Shown one piece after another: positions 53,126-60,560 of a DNA stretch of 64,000 nucleotides. The notes under the pieces were generated by a model. It was not told the origin of the DNA. It was given only the letters and a program-made list of their open reading frames with translations, and ran no database searches. Origin of the DNA: Agromyces ramosus (GTDB lineage Bacteria > Actinomycetota > Actinomycetes > Actinomycetales > Microbacteriaceae). Within the stretch, counting starts at the first letter, position 1. Every line of letters begins with the position of its first letter. Location: contig NZ_SGWY01000001.1 in NCBI RefSeq assembly GCF_004216665.1, positions 1,321,498 through 1,385,497 on the forward strand. The letters run 5' to 3'. The position numbers and the translations under genes are program-made.

Positions 53126-54270
53126 GCGCCCGCCTCGTGCACGAGCTCGACCACGCGGGTCAGCACGGTCGGGTCGGTCTCGGGCGGCACGCCGTGGCCG
53201 AGGTTGAACACGTGCGCCGGCGCCGCCTCGCCACGTGCGAGCACGTCGCGCACCGCGGCCTGGAGCACCGGCCACGGCGCGCCGAGCAGCGCCGGGTCGA
53301 GATTGCCCTGCAGCGGCACCCCGGCGCCCACGCGCGCCGCGGCGATGTCGAGCGGCACGCGGTAGTCCACGCCGACGGTGTCGACGCCGATGCCGTGCAT
53401 CGCGCCGAGCAGCTCGCCGGTGCCGACGCCGAAGTGCACGACGGGCACCGCGCGGGTCACGGCCGCGCCGGAGGCATCCGTGGTCTCGTACTCGAGGTCG
53501 TGCACGTGAGCGAGCGCCTTCGCCGACGCGGGCGCCACGTGGGTCTCGTAGTCGGAGAGCGAGAGCGCGCCGGCCCACGAGTCGAAGAGCTGGGCGGCGG
53601 ATGCCCCGGCGAGCACCTGCGTGCGCAGGAACCGCCCGGTGAGCTCGGCGGTCCACTCCATGAGCGCGCGCCACGCACCCGGATCGGCGTGCATGAGCGT
53701 GCGGGCGGCGAGGTGGTCCTTCGACGGGCCGCCCTCGGCGAGGTAGGCGGCGAGCGTGAACGGGGCGCCCGCGAATCCGATGAGCGGGGTGGCCGTGCCC
53801 GACCCGTTGTCGGTCGTTTCCAGCTCGGCGATGGTGCGCTGCACCGCCTCGGTGATGGGCACGGATGCCGCGTCGAGGCGCGCGGGGTCGACGGCCGTGA
53901 GCTCGGCGACGCCCGCGGCATCCGCGTACCCGCGACCGAAGACGGGACCGCGGCCGGGCTGGATCTCGACGTCGACGCCGACGAGCTTCAGGGGCACCAC
54001 GATGTCACTGAAGAAGATCCCGGCGTCGACCCGGTGCCGGCGCACCGGCTGGAGCGTGATCTCCGACGCCATCGCCGGGTCGAGGCACGCGTCGAGCATG
54101 CGCGTGCCGACGCGGAGGTCGCGGTACTCGGGCAGCGACCGGCCCGCCTGCCGCATGAACCACACGGGCGTGGTGTCGCTGCGCTCCCCGCGGTAGGCAC
54201 GGACCAGGCGCGACTCGCCCGTGAGGCCGGCGGACAGGGGATGCTGCGGGGAGAGGATCACGCGTGACAT
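53122..54270 (-). CDS. hemE: Uroporphyrinogen decarboxylase
   Basis: 382 aa. TPVWFMRQAGRSLPEYR, ALKLVGVDVEIQPGRGPVFG-like segment, FAGAPFTLAAYLAEGG, DSWAGALS, FGVGTGELLGAMHGIGVDTVGVDYRVPLD and NLGHGVPPETDP. Makes coproporphyrinogen III. First gene of the hemE-hemG unit; no convincing ribosome site upstream. Confidence 0.93.
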   Translation of the reverse strand: MSRVILSPQHPLSAGLTGESRLVRAYRGERSDTTPVWFMRQAGRSLPEYRDLRVGTRMLDACLDPAMASEITLQPVRRHRVDAGIFFSDIVVPLKLVGVDVEIQPGRGPVFGRGYADAAGVAELTAVDPARLDAASVPITEAVQRTIAELETTDNGSGTATPLIGFAGAPFTLAAYLAEGGPSKDHLAARTLMHADPGAWRALMEWTAELTGRFLRTQVLAGASAAQLFDSWAGALSLSDYETHVAPASAKALAHVHDLEYETTDASGAAVTRAVPVVHFGVGTGELLGAMHGIGVDTVGVDYRVPLDIAAARVGAGVPLQGNLDPALLGAPWPVLQAAVRDVLARGEAAPAHVFNLGHGVPPETDPTVLTRVVELVHEAGA

Positions 54271-54566
54271 TGTCGCCTATCGGGCTGGGCATCCGGTCGC
54301 GATGACCGACGTGGAGGGCCGCGGCACCGCGACCCCGGGGCGCAGCGTCGACGTCGGAGGAAAACGGCGGCGGATGCCCATCCGAGTGCGGAGATCGGCA
54401 CCGAATCGGCCGCCGACACGCCGAATCATCCGTTTCATCGTTCCAAATCCGCCGTGCCACTGTCGCGTGAGAGCGCGCGCACGCTAGGGTCGAACTCGTC
54501 GTGTTCCCCCACGACGACGCGCCGACGGCGGCGCGCCTCCGCCCCCACGGAGAAGAAGAAGACGAC
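54271..54566. other. Divergent spacer hemE / 54641 gene, with structured leader
   Basis: No gene is seen before the micro-ORF. A TAGGGT box (54485-54490) probably starts the plus-strand transcript. Directly after it come hairpins TCGTCGTG/CACGACGA (54496-54517), GCGCCG/CGGCGC just downstream and a small CTCCG/CGGAG stem. A palindrome CGGATG-CC-CATCCG lies near 54371. Confidence 0.5.
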
Positions 54567-54644
54567 GTGTCCCCGATCGTTTCGAACATCCTGTCCATGC
54601 CCGATCGTCGCGCCCGGATGCCGCTGGCCGGAGGCGCCCGATGA
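54567..54644 (+). CDS. 25-aa micro-ORF coupled to the 54641 gene
   Basis: GTG at 54567 with a purine-rich GGAGAAGAAG site upstream; the frame ends in TGA (54642-54644), overlapping the ATG of the next gene (ATGA). The peptide (MSPIVSNILSMPDRRAR..) matches no family I know. Same size and overlap as the micro-ORF at 957. Confidence 0.4.
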   Translation: MSPIVSNILSMPDRRARMPLAGGAR

Positions 54645-55360
54645 ACCCGGTGGCGCCGCATCGCGCGACCCTCACGGTGCTCGTCGGCCTCGCCGCGGCG
54701 GCCGTGGTCGCCGGGCTCGTGGCCCTGTCGCCGACGCTCGAGCGCCTCATGCTGCGCCTTCCCGCGATGCCCACGACCGCCATCGCGGTCGCGTTCGCCG
54801 TGGTGGGCCTCGTCGTGTTCGCCGTGTGGGCGGTGGCGCAGCTGAGTCGTGCAGCGCGCACCCGCGCCCGACGTTCGGCGCTCGCGGCGACCGTGCACGG
54901 CGAGCTCAGCTGCGGCATCCGGAGCCGGCTGCTCGTGCAGCGCCTGAACGAGGTCGCGAACGCCGATCGCCCCGTGCGCCTCGGCGCCCGGTACTCGGTC
55001 GTCGTCGACGAGCTCGGCGTCGCGTTCTGGAACGGCGGGAGCCGACCCCGCCGCGCTGCGCAGTTCCCGTGGCGCGAGGTGCGCAACATCCGCGCGGACT
55101 CGATGGTGGTGGGCGGCGCGGTCGTCCCCGTCGTCGAATTGCGCGTGCGGCACAACGGCGCCAGCGTCGAGCTTCCCATCATCCTGTCGTCGGGACGCCC
55201 CGTGCGATTCGCGCTGGCCGATGCGCCGTTCTTCGCGGTGGTGCGCAGCTGGAAGTCCAAGCATCGTGCGGCGCTCGCGGCCGAGGGCCTCGAGCTGCCG
55301 CCGCTGACCGCTCCGATCCCCATCATCACCCCCCGCATGGCGGCGGCCGCCCGACGCTGA
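54641..55360 (+). CDS. Membrane hypothetical protein (239 aa)
   Basis: 239 aa. Two helices near the N-terminus (about 8-30 and 40-65) are followed by a soluble beta-rich domain (YSVVVDELGVAFWNGG..FPWREVRNIRADSMVVGG..VPVVELRV), which looks like a PH-like domain in actinobacterial membrane proteins. Function unknown. Lies between hemE and hemA. Confidence 0.7.
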   Translation: MNPVAPHRATLTVLVGLAAAAVVAGLVALSPTLERLMLRLPAMPTTAIAVAFAVVGLVVFAVWAVAQLSRAARTRARRSALAATVHGELSCGIRSRLLVQRLNEVANADRPVRLGARYSVVVDELGVAFWNGGSRPRRAAQFPWREVRNIRADSMVVGGAVVPVVELRVRHNGASVELPIILSSGRPVRFALADAPFFAVVRSWKSKHRAALAAEGLELPPLTAPIPIITPRMAAAARR

Positions 55361-55462
55361 TTCGGCCGCCGTCGCGGCGGTGCCGGGCGTGCCGATCGTG
55401 CCGGTCCCTCGACTGTGAGACATCCGGTGTCGGCCCTGATCCCGACCCCATTCGACCGCGGG

Positions 55463-55468
55463 TAGAAT
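55463..55468 (+). promoter_or_regulatory. -10 box of leaderless transcript (hemA)
   Basis: TAGAAT followed by 6 nt and the GTG at 55475; no ribosome site. Confidence 0.6.
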
Positions 55469-55474
55469 CATCCA

Positions 55475-56848
55475 GTGCTCATCTGCCTCACCGCGAGTCA
55501 CAAGAACGCCGGGTTCGACATGCTCGAGCGTCTTTCGGCGAACGCGGAACACGCAGCACCGCGCATCCTCGACGGCCATGACGCCCTGCAGGGCGCGATC
55601 GTCGTGGCCACCTGCAACCGCTTCGAGGCCTACCTCGACCTCGAGGCCCCCGAGGGCGACAGCCCGGTGACGGCCGTGCACGAGGCGATCCGCGCGGTCG
55701 GCTCGGTCGCAGGCCTCGAGCCCGACGAGCTGCGCACCACGTTCGGGTTCGTGCACGGCAATGCCGTGGCCGGGCACCTCTTCGCCGTGGCATCCGGGCT
55801 CGAGTCCGTCGTCGTGGGCGAGGGCGAGATCGCCGGCCAGGTGCGCCGCTCGCTCGAGCGCGCCCGCACCGAGGGCACCACGACCCCCGAGCTCGAACGA
55901 CTGTTCCAGCACGCCTCGCAGACGTCGCGGCGGGTGAAGAACGAGACGGGAATCGGCGGCGAGGGCCGATCGCTCGTGCGCCTCGCGCTCGACCTCGCCG
56001 AGAGCCGCATCACCGATTGGGCGACCACGCGCGTGCTGCTCGTCGGCACCGGTCGCTTCGCGGGCGCCTCGCTCGCCGCGCTCCGCGACCGCGGGGTGGC
56101 CGACGTGCGCGTCTACTCGCCCTCCGGGCGCGGCACGAAGTTCGCCGCGGGCCACGGCATCGAGGCGGTCGCGCGCGGCGACTACGCCGCGGTCGCCGCG
56201 AGCGTCGACATCATCGTCACCTGCACCACCGCCGAGCACCACGTGGTCGACAAGGCGCTCATCGCCGTCGGACGCGAGGAGCTCGCGGCATCCGTCATCG
56301 CGCTCCCCGGCTCGCCGGCGCCCGAGCCCGCCCAGGTTCGCCAGCTCGTCATCGACCTCGGCCTGCCCCGGAACGTGGCACCCGACGTGGTCGAGGTGCC
56401 CGGCGTCGAGCTGCTCGACCTCGAGACCATCAAGATCCACGCCCCCCTCGAGGAGCTCGGGGCCACGGATGCCGCGCGGGCGATCGTGCACCACGACGCC
56501 CGCGCCTTCGGCGACACGGCCGACGAGCGCGACCTCGCGCCGGCCGTCGTGGCGCTGCGCAGGCACGTGTACGACATCCTGGACGCGGAGATCGAACGTG
56601 CCAGGGCTCGCGGCGACGACGGCGGCGAAACCGAGCGGGCGCTCCGCCACATGGCCGGCGTGCTGCTGCACACCCCGATGGTGCGCTCCCGCGAGCTCGC
56701 CCGGGCGGGCGAGCAGGCCGCGTGGATCGACGGCCTCGAGGCGCTGTTCGGGGTGAAGCCCGACGAGGCCGCACAGGCCGTGCGCGACCGGCAGGCGACG
56801 GATGCCGCCGAACAATCGCCGCGCGCCCGGCAGGCCGACGCCTCGTGA
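55475..56848 (+). CDS. hemA: Glutamyl-tRNA reductase
   Basis: 457 aa. Catalytic Cys47 in VVATCNRFEAYL, HLFAVASGLESVVVGEGEIAGQVRRSL, FQHASQTSRRVKNETGI, the NADPH-binding VLLVGTGRFAGASLAALRDRG and a C-terminal dimerisation helix. First committed step to 5-aminolevulinate. The segment around VIALPGSPAPEPAQVRQLVIDLGLPRNVAPDV matches the family end. Leaderless GTG; the stop overlaps the GNAT start. Confidence 0.93.
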   Translation: MLICLTASHKNAGFDMLERLSANAEHAAPRILDGHDALQGAIVVATCNRFEAYLDLEAPEGDSPVTAVHEAIRAVGSVAGLEPDELRTTFGFVHGNAVAGHLFAVASGLESVVVGEGEIAGQVRRSLERARTEGTTTPELERLFQHASQTSRRVKNETGIGGEGRSLVRLALDLAESRITDWATTRVLLVGTGRFAGASLAALRDRGVADVRVYSPSGRGTKFAAGHGIEAVARGDYAAVAASVDIIVTCTTAEHHVVDKALIAVGREELAASVIALPGSPAPEPAQVRQLVIDLGLPRNVAPDVVEVPGVELLDLETIKIHAPLEELGATDAARAIVHHDARAFGDTADERDLAPAVVALRRHVYDILDAEIERARARGDDGGETERALRHMAGVLLHTPMVRSRELARAGEQAAWIDGLEALFGVKPDEAAQAVRDRQATDAAEQSPRARQADAS

Positions 56849-57564
56849 CCGACGCGCACGACCCGGCCGATCACGCCGATCCGGCCGAGGCGGTCGATCG
56901 CGCCGCCGCGGCCGATCGCGCGGCCGGGGCCGCTGCCGACGGACCGCCCGCGCTGCGGTTCCCGTTCGACGCCACCGCCCTCAGCGCCGAGCCGCTCCGC
57001 ACCGAGCGCCTCGTGCTGCGTCCCATCGAGGCATCCGACGCCGCCGACGTCTACGAGTACCAGCGCCTGCCCGAGGTGATCCGCTACCTGCCGTGGCCCG
57101 AGCGCGACCGCGCCTCCGGCTTCGAGCACACCGCGAAGCGCGCGGCGGGCCGCATTCTCGCCGCCGACGAGGACTTCGTCTTCCTCGCCGCGACCCTGCC
57201 CGGCGAGCCCTCGACCGACGACCCCGCGCGCGATCGCGTCATCGGCGACTTCATGGTCCGCGTCTCGAGCGTGCAGCACGCCCGGCTCGAGCTCGGCTGG
57301 GTGCTGCACCCCGACTTCCAGGGCCGCGGGTACGCCAGCGAGGCGGCCGGAGCGGTGCTCGACTTCGTGTTCGAGTCCCTGAACCCCCACCGGGTGGAGG
57401 CGTTCCTCGACGCGCGGAACGCGGCGTCCGCTGCACTCTGCGAACGCCTCGGCATGTGCCGCGAGGCGACGCTCCTCGAGGAGGAGTACAACGACGGCGA
57501 GTGGCAGGACACCGCCGTCTACGGCGTGCTGCGCCGCGAGTGGGCTGCAGCTCGCGGAACGTAG
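56845..57564 (+). CDS. GNAT-family N-acetyltransferase (RimJ/RimL-like)
   Basis: 239 aa. After a 40-residue Asp/Ala-rich N-terminal tail comes LRTERLVLRPIEASDAADVYEYQRLPEVIRYLPWP, ELGWVLHPDFQGRGYASEAAGAVLDFVFESLNPHRVEAFLDARNAAS (acetyl-CoA site) and SAALCERLGMCREATLLEEEYNDGEWQDTAVYGVL. Substrate unknown. The GTG overlaps the hemA stop (GTGA). Confidence 0.87.
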   Translation: MTDAHDPADHADPAEAVDRAAAADRAAGAAADGPPALRFPFDATALSAEPLRTERLVLRPIEASDAADVYEYQRLPEVIRYLPWPERDRASGFEHTAKRAAGRILAADEDFVFLAATLPGEPSTDDPARDRVIGDFMVRVSSVQHARLELGWVLHPDFQGRGYASEAAGAVLDFVFESLNPHRVEAFLDARNAASAALCERLGMCREATLLEEEYNDGEWQDTAVYGVLRREWAAARGT

Positions 57565-57567
57565 CGG

Positions 57568-58953
57568 CTACGCGCCGATCAGGCGCGACGCCAGGTACCC
57601 CTCCAGCTCGGCGATCGGCACCCGCTCCTGGGCCATGGTGTCGCGGTCGCGCACCGTCACCGCGTCGTCGTCGAGCGAGTCGAAGTCGACCGTGATGCAG
57701 TACGGCGTTCCGATCTCGTCCTGCCGACGGTAGCGGCGACCGATCGCGCCCGCATCGTCGAAGTCGACGTTCCAATGCGTGCGCAGCGACGCCGCGACGT
57801 CGCGGGCGAGCGGCGAGAGGCGCTCGTTGCGGCTGAGCGGCAGCACCGCGGCCTTCACCGGCGCCAGGCGCGGGTCGAGCTTGAGCACCGTGCGGGAGTC
57901 CATGCCGCCCTTCGCGTTCGGCACCTCCTCGACGTGGTACGCGTCGACGAGGAACGCCATGAGCGACCGGGTGAGGCCGGCCGCGGGCTCGATCACGTAC
58001 GGGACCCACCGCTCGTTCTTCGACTGGTCGAAGTACGAGAGGTCCTTGCCGGAGTGCTCCGAGTGGGTGCTGAGGTCGAAGTCCGTGCGGTTGGCGATGC
58101 CCTCGAGCTCGCCCCACTCGCCGCCGGTGAAGCCGAAGCGGTACTCGATGTCGATGGTGCGCTTCGAGTAGTGCGAGAGCTTGTCCTTGGGGTGCTCGAA
58201 CAGGCGCAGGTTCTCGGGGTTCACGCCGAGGTCGATGTACCAGTTCCAGCGGTAGTCGAGCCAGTACTGGAACCACTCGTCGTCGGTGCCCGGCTCGACG
58301 AAGAACTCGAGCTCCATCTGCTCGAACTCACGCGTGCGGAAGATGAAGTTGCCGGGCGTGATCTCGTTGCGGAAGGACTTGCCGATCTGGCCGATGCCGA
58401 AGGGCGGCTTCATGCGCGAGGCCTGCAGCACGTTGGCGAAGTTCGTGAAGATGCCCTGCGCGGTCTCGGGACGCAGGTAGTGCAGGCCGGACTCGTCCTG
58501 CACCGGGCCGAGGTACGTCTGCAGCATCATGTTGAAGTCGCGCGGCGGCGTCCACTGGCCGCGGGTGCCGCAGTTCGGGCAGACGATGTCGAGCATGCCG
58601 TGCTCGGGCGCACGGCCCTTCTTCTCCTCGAAGGCCTCGAGCAGGTGGTCCTCGCGGAAGCGCTTGTGGCAGTGCAGGCACTCGACGAGCGGGTCGGTGA
58701 AGACGCCGACGTGACCGGATGCCACCCACACCTGCTTCGGCAGGATGACGCTCGAATCCAAGCCCACGACATCGGCACGGCTGGTGACCATGTATCGCCA
58801 CCACTGCCGCTTGATGTTCTCCTTGAGCTCGACGCCCAGCGGCCCGTAGTCCCACGCCGACCGGGAGCCGCCGTAGATCTCGCCGGCTTGGAAGACGAAG
58901 CCCCGGTGCTGCGCGAGGGCGATGACGGAATCGAGACGGCTGGGTGCGGCCAC
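57568..58953 (-). CDS. glyS: Glycyl-tRNA synthetase (dimeric alpha2 type)
   Basis: 461 aa. Class-II synthetase: motif 1 region [28 protein letters not shown], zinc-type cysteines CLHC and [16 protein letters not shown] (motif 2 area), [24 protein letters not shown], then a motif 3 area [16 protein letters not shown] and the anticodon domain. GTG start at 58953 has GGAG five bases upstream; the 3' end is 3 nt from the convergent GNAT gene. Confidence 0.93.
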   Translation of the reverse strand: MAAPSRLDSVIALAQHRGFVFQAGEIYGGSRSAWDYGPLGVELKENIKRQWWRYMVTSRADVVGLDSSVILPKQVWVASGHVGVFTDPLVECLHCHKRFREDHLLEAFEEKKGRAPEHGMLDIVCPNCGTRGQWTPPRDFNMMLQTYLGPVQDESGLHYLRPETAQGIFTNFANVLQASRMKPPFGIGQIGKSFRNEITPGNFIFRTREFEQMELEFFVEPGTDDEWFQYWLDYRWNWYIDLGVNPENLRLFEHPKDKLSHYSKRTIDIEYRFGFTGGEWGELEGIANRTDFDLSTHSEHSGKDLSYFDQSKNERWVPYVIEPAAGLTRSLMAFLVDAYHVEEVPNAKGGMDSRTVLKLDPRLAPVKAAVLPLSRNERLSPLARDVAASLRTHWNVDFDDAGAIGRRYRRQDEIGTPYCITVDFDSLDDDAVTVRDRDTMAQERVPIAELEGYLASRLIGA

Positions 58954-59179
58954 GGTGGCTCCAATGGTCGTGTATCGGGCGATCGCCCGGAGGGAAACGA
59001 TGCCACCCATCCTACGGGCGGTCGCGCATCACGGCCGCCCGGGCCGCATGGGCCACCGGGTGGCGCCTCCCCCGCCCGGACGGGCCGGCGGGGCCGGCGG
59101 GCCACCGCGAGGCACCCGCGCCGCGCTCGGCCGTGCGGCTACGCTGTGCGCATCGCGAACCTGGGCGAGGGGGGCGACA

Positions 59180-60481
59180 ATGTGGGATTTCCTGCTCCGC
59201 GTGAACGTGGTCGACGGTCCGTTCATCATCACGGTCTACGTCCTCGCCGCGGTCGTGTTCGTCTACCTGCTCGGACGCGGCCCGTGGTGGGGGTGGATCC
59301 TCACCGCGCTCGTCGTGCTCATCGTGGGCGCGATCATCGGCGCCGGCGTCCTGTGGTGGGCGGTCAACGTGCTCGACCTCTTCGGCGGTCCGGTGAACGA
59401 GGCCACGTGGTGGTGGGTGCCCGCGGCGTTCGCGGGGTTCGCCCTCGCCGTCTGGAACCTCTGGTACTCGCGCTGGTGGCGCAAGCTCGTCGCCCTGCTC
59501 GCGATCCCGTTGTTCGCGCTCACCGCGCTCCTCGGCATCAACGCCTCGTACGGCCTGGACCCGACGCTCGGGTCGATCCTCGGCATCTCGACCGCGGGCA
59601 CCATCGACCTCGACGATCCCGACGCGACGCCGAGTCCCGATCCGATCGAACCGCTGTACCAGACCTGGACGCCGCCGGCGGGCATGCCCTCGGTCGGCGC
59701 GATCGGCACGCCGCGGCCGGCCGTGCCGAACTCGAACTCGGACTTCCCCGCCCGTCCCGCCCAGCTCTACCTGCCGCCGGCGGCACTCGTGCCCGACGCA
59801 CCCCGACTGCCGCTCGTGATCATGATGATGGGCCAGCCAGGCGATCCGGATGCGAGCTTCATCGGCCAGGTGCTCGACGAGTACGCCGCGAGGAACGGAG
59901 GACTCGCGCCGATCGTGCTCGTCGTCGACCAGCTCGGCGACCCCACGGAGGATCCGCTCTGCCTCGACACCGAGCTGGGCATGGCGGAGACCTACATCAT
60001 GCAGGACGTGGTGCCGTGGGCGAGGCAGCATCTCGACGTGCTCCAGGCACCCCGCTTCACGACGGTCGCCGGGTACTCGAACGGCGGCGGGTGCGCGGCG
60101 TACTTCGGCGCGAAGTACCCCGAGGTGTTCGGCAACATCCTGTCCGTCTCCCCGGTCGAGTACGCCGGCGCTGAGCAGAGCGACGAGGTCCTCGGCACCG
60201 TGTTCCACGGGGACCAGGCGGCGTACGACGCCGTCAAGCCCGCCAACGTCATGGCGTCGAAGGCGCCGTACCCCGACACCACGGCTGTCTTCACCGTGGG
60301 CGAGAACGATGCGGCGTTCGGCCCGGGTGCGCAGCGGCTGGCGGATGCCGCGCTGCAGGCCGGCATGGCCACGACCTTCTTCAGCGTGCCGGGCGCCGAC
60401 CACGGGGTGAGCGGACTGCTCGGCGGACTCGACGCGGGCTTCGAGGTGCTGTACCCCAGACTGGGACTCTCGGCGCCGTGA
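59180..60481 (+). CDS. Membrane-anchored alpha/beta-hydrolase (esterase D family)
   Basis: 433 aa. Four helices in the first 130 residues are followed by an extracytoplasmic esterase domain: LPLVIMMMGQPGDPDASF, nucleophile Ser300 in AGYSNGGGCAA, an acid around FTVGENDAAFG and His in GADHGVSG. Related to mycolyltransferase/esterase folds. It lies directly before an MprF-like gene; hydrolases in that position are known to remove amino acids from aminoacylated lipids in some actinobacteria. GAGGGGGG ribosome site. Confidence 0.83.
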   Translation: MWDFLLRVNVVDGPFIITVYVLAAVVFVYLLGRGPWWGWILTALVVLIVGAIIGAGVLWWAVNVLDLFGGPVNEATWWWVPAAFAGFALAVWNLWYSRWWRKLVALLAIPLFALTALLGINASYGLDPTLGSILGISTAGTIDLDDPDATPSPDPIEPLYQTWTPPAGMPSVGAIGTPRPAVPNSNSDFPARPAQLYLPPAALVPDAPRLPLVIMMMGQPGDPDASFIGQVLDEYAARNGGLAPIVLVVDQLGDPTEDPLCLDTELGMAETYIMQDVVPWARQHLDVLQAPRFTTVAGYSNGGGCAAYFGAKYPEVFGNILSVSPVEYAGAEQSDEVLGTVFHGDQAAYDAVKPANVMASKAPYPDTTAVFTVGENDAAFGPGAQRLADAALQAGMATTFFSVPGADHGVSGLLGGLDAGFEVLYPRLGLSAP

Positions 60482-60560
60482 GGCCGCCCCGCAGCATGGA
60501 CCACGTGCGTGCCGCGCTCCGGCGGGACCGCCGAGCCACCGCCGTTCACGGGAGTCGAGC

